Shown in pieces: positions 31,139 through 38,906 of a stretch of 38,906 nt of DNA. The position numbers were made by a program, and so were the translations under genes. A model generated the notes under the pieces. The model was not told where the DNA came from, did not search any database, and saw only the letters and a list, made by a program, of their open reading frames with translations. Source of the DNA: Dehalococcoidia bacterium (GTDB lineage Bacteria; Chloroflexota; Dehalococcoidia; SZUA-161; SpSt-899); contig JALPXQ010000003.1 in NCBI GenBank assembly GCA_023271515.1, forward strand, positions 1-38,906, in the 5' to 3' direction. The first letter of the stretch is position 1. Every line of letters begins with the position of its first letter.

Positions 31139-31192
31139 CTGTCACCTGGCCGACTCGCTGAATCTGCGGCCGGTGCGGAGGGGTTGATACTG
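31123..31192 (+). repeat. 70-bp direct repeat, right copy (3' end of alr)
   Basis: Second copy of 29253-29322 with two mismatches. Here the sequence supplies, on the minus strand, the last residues ([16 protein letters not shown]) and the stop of alr. Confidence 0.95.
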
Positions 31193-32314
31193 CCATAAGT
31201 AGACCCGCTGCACCTGCCGGCAGAGAGGGATGAGGATATCGTTCATCCCCACACCGGCCTTTGCCGCCTGCTTCTCCGCGGTCAGGCGTGGACCGAGCAC
31301 CTCGACCTCATCGCCTATCTTTGCGTCCAGACCGGTCACATCGATCATCGTGTGATCGAGGCATATCCGGCCGACGATCGGCGCTCTTTTGTCACCAATG
31401 ACCACCTCACCGCGATTGAAGAGTCCGCGGTGGAGCCCACTGCCGAAGCCGAGCGGAATGACAGCAATCTGGCGGGCGGAGTCCGTCCTATAGGTGCGAT
31501 TATAGCCAATGTAGCTCCCTGCAGGGAGCTGGCGCAGATCGATGATGCGGGTAGTGACCGTGGCGATCGGCGTGATCTGCTCACCCCACGTTCCTTCGGC
31601 CGGCACCTCGGGGTAGCCGTAGAGGATCGCACCGATGCGCACGAGGTTGTAATAACCTCCCATGGTCTCATCAGGATAGTTGATCAGACACGGCGCACAG
31701 GCGAAATGGCGTAGCGGCGGGAGCATTCCGGCTTCGTCCAATTGGGCAAGTACTATGTTCAACTTCTCGATCTGACCCAACGTATACGCCCGATCGTCCG
31801 GATCTTGCGAATCGGCAACCGCGGGGTGGCTGAATATCCCTTCGACCTGCAGGTTGGAGAGTTTTTGCAGCTCGGCGAAGAACTCGAGCGCCTCATCAGG
31901 GAAGACCCCAAACCGTCCCAGACCGGTATCGATAATCACCTGAACGCTTGCCGGCACGCCTTGAGCTTTTGCCTCCTGGTCGAGCCGGGCGGCAAAATCG
32001 AGACTGGCGATGCTGAGTGAGGCGCGCATCTCAACTGCAACAGCAACATCCTCGGCTCGGGATAGTCCTAGTACGAGAACAGGAAGCTCCACCCCAGCGC
32101 GACGCAGCCTCTCTACCTCAAAGAGATCAGCCACTCCCAGCCAGTCCACCCCCTCATCTTGCGCTCGTTGGGAAAGCTCGATCAGCCCATGCCCGTAAGC
32201 ATCGCGCTTCACCGTGAATAGTATCTTCACCTGCTCCGGTATATTCTGCCGCACCAGGCGGATGTTCTCCGCCAGGCGATCGAGATCTATCCTCACTTCA
32301 GCCATCGGTTGCAT
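31142..32314 (-). CDS. alr: Alanine racemase
   Basis: PLP enzyme interconverting L- and D-alanine. The PLP lysine is K36 in FTVKRDAYGHG. The opposite active-site loop is IGYNRTYRTD with the catalytic Tyr, and RICLDHTMIDVTG matches the usual RxCMDQ segment. The ORF track begins at 32353; ATG 32314 has AAGGAGGG 4 bases upstream and follows the deacylase stop by 10 bp, so I start there (390 aa). The native fold should end near RQVQRVYLW; the last 16 residues come from the 70-bp repeat. In this operon it more likely recycles D-Ala released from peptides than supplies cell-wall precursor, but both are possible. Confidence 0.93.
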   Translation of the reverse strand: MQPMAEVRIDLDRLAENIRLVRQNIPEQVKILFTVKRDAYGHGLIELSQRAQDEGVDWLGVADLFEVERLRRAGVELPVLVLGLSRAEDVAVAVEMRASLSIASLDFAARLDQEAKAQGVPASVQVIIDTGLGRFGVFPDEALEFFAELQKLSNLQVEGIFSHPAVADSQDPDDRAYTLGQIEKLNIVLAQLDEAGMLPPLRHFACAPCLINYPDETMGGYYNLVRIGAILYGYPEVPAEGTWGEQITPIATVTTRIIDLRQLPAGSYIGYNRTYRTDSARQIAVIPLGFGSGLHRGLFNRGEVVIGDKRAPIVGRICLDHTMIDVTGLDAKIGDEVEVLGPRLTAEKQAAKAGVGMNDILIPLCRQVQRVYLWQYQPLRTGRRFSESAR

Positions 32315-32324
32315 GTGTCCCTCC

Positions 32325-33893
32325 TTAATTATGGGCGAGAACACGGCCGGCAAGCCTGCCGGTATGTTCCCCGCGCTCTATCACCACAGTGCCGTTCACC
32401 AGCACATACTCAATTCCATCCGGATAGCGATGTGGATCAGTGTAGGTGGCTCTATCACAGATAATTTGTGGCTCAAAGACTGTAATATCAGCCCACAGCC
32501 CTTCAGCGATTCGTCCACGGTCCTTCAGCCCCAATTTCTCAGCCGGCGTGGAGGTCATCTTGCGGACCGCCTCGGCAAGCGGCAGAATTTTCTCCTTGCG
32601 CACGTATTTGCCCAGCACCCGCGGGAAGGTGCCGTAATTGCGCGGGTGCGGCTTACCGCGGTAAAGCACCCCAGACGTTGCCAAAGCGCTCCCGTCCGAG
32701 CCGATCATCACCGCCGGATGCTGCATCACCGTGCGCACATCCCCCTCCGACATCGCGAAGTGGACAATGCTTACTGTTGCCTCCTCCTTGATCAACAACT
32801 CAAAGACGGCCTCGAGTGGATCACTACCCCCTAGATCGGCCAGTTCCTGCACGCTCATTCCCTCGTAATCCTTATTTATCTTACAGTAAGCGATTTTGAT
32901 ATTCTCCCAGTAGCCGGCCGATTTCGCCATCTCCTGCCGCAGGCGCTTGCGGACGGCGGGATCGCGCAGTCTGGCAAGTAGCTTCTCTTTGCCACCCACA
33001 TGCATCCAACCAGGCAGGGAATCGGAGAGGCTGTTACTTGCTGCAATGTAGGGGTATTGATCGGCGGTAACATCGAGCCCGGCATCTCTGGCGCGGTCAA
33101 TCATCTCCAGCGACTGCCTAACCTTCCCCCAGTTCTCCCGGCCTGTTGCCTTATGGTGTGATATCTGCACAGGAATACCTGCCTTATGTCCGACTTTGAT
33201 TGCTTCTGTCACTGCATCAAGTAGCGTCTTCCCCTCTCCCCGGATATGCGAAGAGTAGATACCACCACATTCGGCGACGGCTTTGCTAAGCTCGATTAGC
33301 TCTTCTGTGTTGGCATAAAAGCTCGGAGCATAGATCAGTCCGGTGGAGAGACCCCGGGCACCCTCTTGCATTGCCTGCACAACCAGCCCCTTCATCGCGG
33401 TAAGCTCCGCCTCAGTCGGGGCGCGGTCATCAAATCCCATCACCGCCGCCCTAATTGTACCATGCCCGATCAGTGGGACGACGTTCAAAGCGATCCCCTG
33501 CTTCTTCAGGCGGGCAAGATATTCTTTCATGGTGAGCCAGTCCCATTCGAGTTCGAGGGATTCGAGATCAGTCTGTCCTTTAATCAGATCGAGCCGCTCC
33601 TTTGTGACCGGGGCGGCCGATGAGCCGCAGTTGCCGATCACCTCAGTGGTCACCCCTTGCCTGATCTTGCTCTCGGCTCGTGGATTGACCAGCAGGGGAA
33701 AGTCGGAATGAGAGTGCATATCAATGAATCCCGGAGCGACAATGAACCCAGCGGCATCGATCGTCCGAGCGGCCTCTCCATTGAAGATGCCGACCGCTTC
33801 GATCTGGCCGTCTTTCGTTCCTACATCGGCCCGCACCGGAGGGGCGCCGCTCCCATCGATCACCTGGCCGCCTTTGATGATGATATCGAACAT
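32325..33893 (-). CDS. N-acyl-D-amino-acid deacylase (D-aminoacylase family), copy 1
   Basis: Amidohydrolase-superfamily zinc enzyme that removes acyl groups from N-acyl-D-amino acids. Motifs: GFIDMHSHSD, the conserved Cys in VIGNCGSSAAP, SSHIRGEG, VQISHHKATG and MIGSDGSALATSG, which match the metal and substrate residues of D-aminoacylases. Length 522 aa is somewhat longer than the roughly 480 of the best-known enzymes but normal for environmental members. It sits 5 bp downstream of the second family member and just before alr, so deacylation and racemisation are coupled in one operon. Exact acyl and amino-acid preference cannot be read. Confidence 0.9.
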   Translation of the reverse strand: MFDIIIKGGQVIDGSGAPPVRADVGTKDGQIEAVGIFNGEAARTIDAAGFIVAPGFIDMHSHSDFPLLVNPRAESKIRQGVTTEVIGNCGSSAAPVTKERLDLIKGQTDLESLELEWDWLTMKEYLARLKKQGIALNVVPLIGHGTIRAAVMGFDDRAPTEAELTAMKGLVVQAMQEGARGLSTGLIYAPSFYANTEELIELSKAVAECGGIYSSHIRGEGKTLLDAVTEAIKVGHKAGIPVQISHHKATGRENWGKVRQSLEMIDRARDAGLDVTADQYPYIAASNSLSDSLPGWMHVGGKEKLLARLRDPAVRKRLRQEMAKSAGYWENIKIAYCKINKDYEGMSVQELADLGGSDPLEAVFELLIKEEATVSIVHFAMSEGDVRTVMQHPAVMIGSDGSALATSGVLYRGKPHPRNYGTFPRVLGKYVRKEKILPLAEAVRKMTSTPAEKLGLKDRGRIAEGLWADITVFEPQIICDRATYTDPHRYPDGIEYVLVNGTVVIERGEHTGRLAGRVLAHN

Positions 33894-33898
33894 TTCCT

Positions 33899-35647
33899 TT
33901 ATCTCATCCGCAGTACTTCCCCAGGCCTGGCGCCGGTATGTCCCCCCTCTTCGACCACAACCTTGCCGTTTATGATGACGTATTCGATCCCTTGCGGGTA
34001 TCGCCGCGGTTCCAGTGCATCATCGCACTCGCTTATCACCGTTTTGTCGAACAGAACGATATCAGCATAGGCTCCTGCCACGAGCATGCCTCGCTCCTTC
34101 AGACCAAACCTCTTCGCCGGGGCATACGCTGCTTTATTGATCGCCTCTTCAAGTGACATGATCCCAAGGTTGTTGACGTATCGGCGCAGGTAGCGGGGAA
34201 ACCCGCCGTAGGTGTTGGGGTGGGGAAGGTAGTATGGCGGATATTTCATCTGCCAATCCGTATCGAATGTGTAGGTGTCCAGGCCAACCATCGCCGCTGG
34301 GTGCCTGAGGAAGGTGATCACCGCTTCCTCGCGCATGAATTCAGACCTCATCTTGGCTGTGGGGTCCTTCATGATCACCGCAAAGAGGGTGTCGAGCGGA
34401 TCGGCATCCTCTCCCCTGGCTATCTCGCCGATCGTCTTTCCCGCATAGCCGTTCACTCTACACCTGGTGACGATCAGATTATCCATCCAGTAGGGGTTCG
34501 TCGTCAAATTCAGCGACGGCCACTTGCCGGAGCCTATCGCCTCTGTTATCTCGACGCGAAAATCCTTTGCCCGTAGGCTTTCGGCGAGCCTCTCTGGCGA
34601 ACCGATCTCCCTGAGCCACGGTGCGAGCGTGGCGACGAGATCGGTTGCGGTCAGGGTCCCACCAGTGACGTTGGGAATAACGTCGAAAGTGACATCCACA
34701 CCCTCCCCCCGGGCCGCGTCGATGACCGCCAGGGTCGCTTGCGCGACTGCCTCTAGAAGTTGCGCCGGTGGCGGCGGATCGACTCTATAGCCGGGGATCA
34801 GGTGCGATATCTGCACAGGAACGCCGGTTTTCCTACCTATCTCCACCGCCTCAATGATCCCCTCGATCCTGTTCGCCGGTGGCCGCACCTTCCCTCGGCC
34901 GATCCCGCCGCTGCGCAGATGGGTGGCATAGATTCCGCCGTAGTCCTTCACCACCTGTACCAGCTCCACTATCTCCGCTGTGTCAGCATATATGCCCGGG
35001 ATATAGTCCAGGCCGGTTGAGAGGCCGAACGCGCCGGCCTCCATCGCCTCGGCGACCATCTGCTTCATCTTGTCCAGCTCGGCAGCGGTCGGCTTGCGCT
35101 CGAAGTCCGCGCCCATCGCCTCCGTCCTGATGGTGTTGTGGCCTACGAGTGGCACATGGTTAACCGACAGCCCTGTCCTCTCAAGCCGGGCTAGGAACTC
35201 CCCGAAGGTCCGCCAGTCAACATCAAGTCCGTAGAGCTCCTTTGCTTTGGGCTTAAAATCCTCCAGAGGGATGATTTCTTTGCTTTGATATTTAAATGGT
35301 CTAAGTTCGTATATCGCATCGAGGTCCCAGAACATGTTGAGCGGCCAGTAATCCTTCATCGGGGCCGCGGTATTGCCGCAATTTCCTCCGATTGTCGTTG
35401 TGACCCCTTGCATAACGAAGCTGGGAGCCGTCGGGTAGAGAAAGAGGGTTTTATCGGCATGGGCGTGAGCATCGATAAAGCCAGGAGCGACCACCAAGCC
35501 TTCAGCGTCGATGATCCTATCGTAATCGTCAGTTGCGATTTCACCTATCTCGACGATACGTTCACCGCTGATCGCTATCGACCCTTTAAATGCCCCTCCC
35601 CCGGAGCCATCGACGATTGAGCCGTTCCTGATCAGAATATCCATCAT
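33899..35647 (-). CDS. N-acyl-D-amino-acid deacylase family amidohydrolase, copy 2
   Basis: A longer paralogue (582 aa) with the same scaffold: GFIDAHAHADKT, GGNCGNTAAP, ATHLRSGG, VQISHLIPG and MVGLDTYTFD. It has an insertion after the Cys motif (about 95-145, WPLNMFWDLDAIYELRPF) and a Pro-rich loop DPPPPAQ that the first copy lacks. Metal residues are kept, so it is probably active on a different N-acyl or N-carbamoyl substrate. The start overlaps the S9 peptidase stop in TGATG (ATG 35647; ATG 35644 also possible). Confidence 0.86.
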   Translation of the reverse strand: MMDILIRNGSIVDGSGGGAFKGSIAISGERIVEIGEIATDDYDRIIDAEGLVVAPGFIDAHAHADKTLFLYPTAPSFVMQGVTTTIGGNCGNTAAPMKDYWPLNMFWDLDAIYELRPFKYQSKEIIPLEDFKPKAKELYGLDVDWRTFGEFLARLERTGLSVNHVPLVGHNTIRTEAMGADFERKPTAAELDKMKQMVAEAMEAGAFGLSTGLDYIPGIYADTAEIVELVQVVKDYGGIYATHLRSGGIGRGKVRPPANRIEGIIEAVEIGRKTGVPVQISHLIPGYRVDPPPPAQLLEAVAQATLAVIDAARGEGVDVTFDVIPNVTGGTLTATDLVATLAPWLREIGSPERLAESLRAKDFRVEITEAIGSGKWPSLNLTTNPYWMDNLIVTRCRVNGYAGKTIGEIARGEDADPLDTLFAVIMKDPTAKMRSEFMREEAVITFLRHPAAMVGLDTYTFDTDWQMKYPPYYLPHPNTYGGFPRYLRRYVNNLGIMSLEEAINKAAYAPAKRFGLKERGMLVAGAYADIVLFDKTVISECDDALEPRRYPQGIEYVIINGKVVVEEGGHTGARPGEVLRMR

Positions 35648-37644
35648 CAATCACTCACCTCTTTATCGGGTGCGATACCCAGTATATAGCGGTTCATCCA
35701 GTCGAGCAGCACCTCGTTCTGGACACGGCGCACGATCGGCGGACCATGGATTGACCCGGCATGGGGACTTGCCGGCAGCCTCACCATCTCCACAATACAA
35801 CCGCTCGCCTTGAGTACGGCGTAAAACTGCTCCGCTTGTTCCGCCGGGCAGCGATAGTCGTGCTCACCCTGCACCAACAGGGTAGGAGTGGTGCAGCGAT
35901 GCGCATAGGTGATGGGAGAGCATTGCCGGTACACCTCGGGTATTTCATGCGGTAGTCCGCCCATCTCCGCCGGGGCGAACCAGGGACCGACATCGCCGAC
36001 GCCGTACATACTGACCCAGTTGGTGACCGGGTTCTCCGGTACAGCCGCCTTGAAACGATCCGTCTGCCCCACGATCCAGCACGTCAGATTCCCACCACCG
36101 GAGAGGCCGCAGCAGCCCAGACGGTCCGGGTCAGCGATTCCCTTGGCGATGGCGAAATCAACGCCGGCCATCAGGTCCTTATAGTCCAGGTTGCCCCAAT
36201 CGCCGATGATCTTGGTGCTGAACTCGTCCCCATAGCCGGTGGAGCCACGTTGGTTGATGAACAACACGGCATAGCCCGCACCGGCCAGCATCTGGGAATC
36301 AAACGAGAAGATGTGCCCAAATCCGGAATGGGGTCCACCATGGATATACAGGATAGTCGGATAGGGTGCTTCGCCTATGCACGGCTTCATGATCCAACCC
36401 TCAACCTGCACACCATCGCTGCTGGAAAAGGAGAGGTGCTCAACTCGAGGGAGATCCCATTCCGCCAGCAGGTCGGCATTGATCCGGGTAAGTTGTCGCT
36501 CATTGGACCCATCCTTCGCAGCGATGAACAATTCCAGGGGGCTATCAAGGGTGCTGACCGCGAAAAGAAGGTGCTTGTCATTCATGTCCAGGGGGACGCA
36601 GCAGCGCTCGCCCATCACCACCGGTGCCCAGGATTCGGGTCCGTTCAGGGCAACGCGGTAGATCTGAACCGTGCCCCCTTCCTGAACCTGCACGCAGGCC
36701 GCTTGGCTATCCGCTGACACCAAAATATTGGGGGATGCCCTGTAGACCGGCATATCTGCTTGTAATCCCCCGCCTACCTGAAAGGTGAGGCCTGCCGTGC
36801 GGCATTCAGGCTCCTCTCCCTGCCGGTCGATCACCCACAGATCGTTTTGGGAGCCGATGGGGCGGCCGAACGGACTTCCGATGAAGACGACTCGCTGGCC
36901 GTCCGGTGTCCAGGCCGCGGAGATCGCATACCCCCAATCCTTCACAAGGTCGCGTACCTCTCCATCCAGGTTCACGATCCTGAGGGCGGGATAGACCCGA
37001 TGCGAATCCGGGAACATCGCTGCGGTGAATAAAATCTCTTGCCCATCGGGCGACCAGACCGGCATTCCGTTCTGACTGTCATCGTGGGTCAGTTGTTTGG
37101 GCTCTCCTCCGTCGGCAGGAATCACATAGATATCCTGCACCACGTTGTCCAGATATCCCACTGCATCGAACCGGTAGATGTGGCGGGTGACCCGATAGGG
37201 CTTTGTTGGGTCCGGCGGCTCACGCGCTGGACCGGCAGTAAAGGCGATCTGCTTGCCATCGGGTGACCAGGCAGGACCACCGCCGACCCCTTGCTTCATG
37301 GCTGTTAACGCGCGGGCCTCACCGCCATCCACTGGGATCAGGTAGATCTGCGGCTTATCACCTCGGGTCGAGAGGAAAGCGATCTGCTTGCCGTCTGGTG
37401 ACCACTGAGGGTTTGTGTCGCGGGCCAGCCCGGCGGTGAGTTGACGTGCCTCACACATTTCCAGAGACAAGAGCCAGATGGCAGCATACTCCTCCTCCTT
37501 CTCGGCATCAACGTGGGAGATCACGTAGGCAACGGTTTTGCTGTCGGGAGAAAGCCGCGCGTCTTGCAAGAACTTGAGGCGGAACAAGTCCGCCGGCTCA
37601 ACCCTTCGGAGTTCTTTTTTCTCCCCCAAAATATCTTCCTTCAT
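35647..37644 (-). CDS. S9-family (acylaminoacyl-peptidase/prolyl-oligopeptidase-like) serine peptidase
   Basis: Cytoplasmic serine peptidase that trims short or N-acylated peptides. The N-terminal two thirds is a beta-propeller with repeated WSPDGKQIAF blades. The C-terminal alpha/beta-hydrolase domain carries the oxyanion segment YIHGGPHSGFG and the triad Ser515 (GLSGGGNL), Asp596 (GEHDYRCP) and probably His628 (LPASPHAGS). No signal peptide. Length 665 aa is typical. The ribosome site is weak. It follows the S15-like gene after 20 bp. Confidence 0.92.
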   Translation of the reverse strand: MKEDILGEKKELRRVEPADLFRLKFLQDARLSPDSKTVAYVISHVDAEKEEEYAAIWLLSLEMCEARQLTAGLARDTNPQWSPDGKQIAFLSTRGDKPQIYLIPVDGGEARALTAMKQGVGGGPAWSPDGKQIAFTAGPAREPPDPTKPYRVTRHIYRFDAVGYLDNVVQDIYVIPADGGEPKQLTHDDSQNGMPVWSPDGQEILFTAAMFPDSHRVYPALRIVNLDGEVRDLVKDWGYAISAAWTPDGQRVVFIGSPFGRPIGSQNDLWVIDRQGEEPECRTAGLTFQVGGGLQADMPVYRASPNILVSADSQAACVQVQEGGTVQIYRVALNGPESWAPVVMGERCCVPLDMNDKHLLFAVSTLDSPLELFIAAKDGSNERQLTRINADLLAEWDLPRVEHLSFSSSDGVQVEGWIMKPCIGEAPYPTILYIHGGPHSGFGHIFSFDSQMLAGAGYAVLFINQRGSTGYGDEFSTKIIGDWGNLDYKDLMAGVDFAIAKGIADPDRLGCCGLSGGGNLTCWIVGQTDRFKAAVPENPVTNWVSMYGVGDVGPWFAPAEMGGLPHEIPEVYRQCSPITYAHRCTTPTLLVQGEHDYRCPAEQAEQFYAVLKASGCIVEMVRLPASPHAGSIHGPPIVRRVQNEVLLDWMNRYILGIAPDKEVSD

Positions 37645-37664
37645 GCTAGTAGGGCGCCCGGCTG

Positions 37665-38906
37665 TTAACCGGGATGTTGGCGATTTTGTGGGGAGGGCAC
37701 AACCGGCAGCAATATGTGAGAAGGGTATTCATTATCGTGATAGATGGTGTGGTGCGCTATGCGCAATTCAGCATCTTCACCGATGGGATGGCCAGTGTTG
37801 GGATTGCGGTCATAGGTCGGAAAAGCACTGCTTGTGATTGACAAACGGAGCCGGTGGTCTGGCTTGAATAAGATACAAGTAGACATCAGCTCAAAGGTGA
37901 ACTTATAGACTTTCCCTGGTATCATCAATTCTGCTTCTCCCAAAGAATTTCGATACCGCGCTCGCAAAACCCCTTGACCAAGGTTGATTGAACGACCATC
38001 GGGATAAACATCAGAGAGCATGGCCACCCAGTCAGTGTCAGGACAGTCAGAGCTGGCATAGAGTGTGACAAAGGGCCGCCCACAGACCTCCAGTTCCTCT
38101 TTCAGCGGCTCGCTGGTGTAGACGAGCACATCATCCCGCCGCTCGATGAACCGTTTATCAAGTGGCTCCTCTGTATCTCCATATAGGTTCCAGTCCGTTA
38201 CAACTTCCACCGGATTTTCCGGATTATAGGTATACTCATCGGGCGGCTCAGTGGCTGGAGCCTTCGTACTCAGGTGGCCGTCGCCTTTTAAGGTATTGGC
38301 CCTTCCCCCGCTGTGTAGATAGAACTCCCTCATCTGTGCCCGTTTGGGCGGCCAATCTTCCTCATCGCGCCACTTGTTGTCTCCCATCACAAAGATCCGC
38401 ACTCGCTTATCGTTCAGCAGCCCGTTGTCCACCCCCTTCAGCCAGTAGTCGAACCACCGCAGATGGAGCTTGTTCATATCCACTATCGCCGCCGGGGTAA
38501 AATTAAGGCCGCCCAGTTCCTGCTTAGGTGTGCGGGTTCCGGCATGGTCCCAGGGGCCAATGAGAATGAATTGTCTGTCAGCGGCAGGGGAATGATTGAC
38601 CATACCCTCATAGAAATAAAGAGCACCTGGCTGGTCTCCATCATACCAACCTGTAATGTGAAGCACGGGCAGATCGATATGCTCAAAATCATCATCAAGC
38701 CGGAAGCGTTTCCAGAAATCATCAAGGTCTGGATGTGAGAGCCATTCTCGCCATACGGTGTTGGTCCGACCCAAGGCTTGGTCCATGGTCATTAAAGGCA
38801 GATGGTAGAAGACTTCTTTCCAGTTCACAACAGGATTGGTTCCCCGTTGCAGCGTACGGCCACCGACAAGATGCAGCCACGCCAAGGTCCACAGGCTTAC
38901 CGCCCC
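37665..38906 (-). CDS. CocE/NonD-type S15 hydrolase, C-terminal part (N-terminus beyond window)
   Basis: X-Pro dipeptidyl-peptidase/cocaine-esterase family. The frame stays open to the right edge (GAVSLWTLAWLH), so the first part with the catalytic Ser is not seen. Visible parts: the rest of the alpha/beta-hydrolase domain with LPVLHITGWYDG (catalytic Asp region) and IGPWDHAG (catalytic His), then the beta-jelly-roll domain (VTLYASSDCPDTDWVAMLSDV, LRLSITSSAFPTYDRNPN) typical of the family. It is the first gene of the visible minus-strand operon. A small CCCGG/CCGGG stem-loop (37657-37673) surrounds its stop codon. Substrate: X-Pro peptides or acyl esters; the peptide theme of the locus favours the former. 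Confidence 0.9.
   Translation of the reverse strand, partial: GAVSLWTLAWLHLVGGRTLQRGTNPVVNWKEVFYHLPLMTMDQALGRTNTVWREWLSHPDLDDFWKRFRLDDDFEHIDLPVLHITGWYDGDQPGALYFYEGMVNHSPAADRQFILIGPWDHAGTRTPKQELGGLNFTPAAIVDMNKLHLRWFDYWLKGVDNGLLNDKRVRIFVMGDNKWRDEEDWPPKRAQMREFYLHSGGRANTLKGDGHLSTKAPATEPPDEYTYNPENPVEVVTDWNLYGDTEEPLDKRFIERRDDVLVYTSEPLKEELEVCGRPFVTLYASSDCPDTDWVAMLSDVYPDGRSINLGQGVLRARYRNSLGEAELMIPGKVYKFTFELMSTCILFKPDHRLRLSITSSAFPTYDRNPNTGHPIGEDAELRIAHHTIYHDNEYPSHILLPVVPSPQNRQHPG

Overview
The window comes from a strictly anaerobic, probably fermentative or syntrophic bacterium. It has no tRNA, rRNA, CRISPR array or recognisable transposase. The evidence is the gene content: two different [FeFe]-hydrogenases, the complete H-cluster maturation set HydE/HydF/HydG, a heterodisulfide-reductase/Flx-type electron-transfer module, and a large peptide-uptake and peptide-hydrolysis locus. 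Taxonomy cannot be fixed from sequence reading alone. The very long family-5 binding protein and the Hdr/MvhD-type genes would fit a Chloroflexota (Dehalococcoidia/Anaerolineae-like) or Firmicutes-like anaerobe; this is an impression, not a result.

Region 1 (1-9013, + strand) is a hydrogenase operon. It holds the 3' part of a NuoF/HndC-like NADH-binding subunit, an HndD/HydA-type [FeFe]-hydrogenase with a fused C-terminal thioredoxin-like [2Fe-2S] domain, a group-B-type [FeFe]-hydrogenase, a decayed fragment matching the 3' end of hydA, a TM1266-type small regulator, then hydF, hydG and hydE with overlapping or nearly abutting ends. Two metal-ligand substitutions stand out: Cys to Tyr in the N-terminal [2Fe-2S] site of HydA, and Cys to Gly in the C-terminal auxiliary-cluster motif of HydG.

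Region 2 (9115-15531) is an Hdr-Flx module built as two convergent operons. An HdrC-HdrB fusion (HdrD-like) and HdrA are on the + strand. MvhD/FlxD, two ferredoxin-like proteins and an FAD/NAD-binding FlxA are on the - strand. The two operons meet with a 4-bp overlap of their stop codons. By family knowledge such modules couple NADH, ferredoxin and a disulfide or thiol, so regions 1 and 2 together suggest NADH/ferredoxin/H2 electron confurcation or bifurcation.

Region 3 (15532-25774) starts with a divergent promoter region. It continues with a dipeptide/oligopeptide ABC-transporter operon: an apparently circularly permuted 852-aa lipoprotein binding protein, a strong intercistronic hairpin, two permeases, two ATPases, a 66-aa two-helix membrane protein and an 830-aa membrane-anchored parallel beta-helix protein made of about 22-aa repeats.

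Region 4 (25765-38906) is a peptide and D-amino-acid salvage locus. It contains a truncated M55 D-aminopeptidase (dppA) remnant, an M20 amidohydrolase, a second pair of Dpp/Opp ATPases, and on the - strand an operon of a CocE/S15-like hydrolase, an S9 acylaminoacyl-peptidase, two N-acyl-D-amino-acid deacylases and alanine racemase. Together these could import peptides, cut them, deacylate D-residues and racemise D-Ala. Between the ATPase gene and alr sits a 1.8-kb island (ECF sigma factor, zinc-finger anti-sigma and two small proteins). It is bounded by 70-bp near-identical direct repeats of the 3' end of the ATPase gene, the clearest sign of recent integration in the window.
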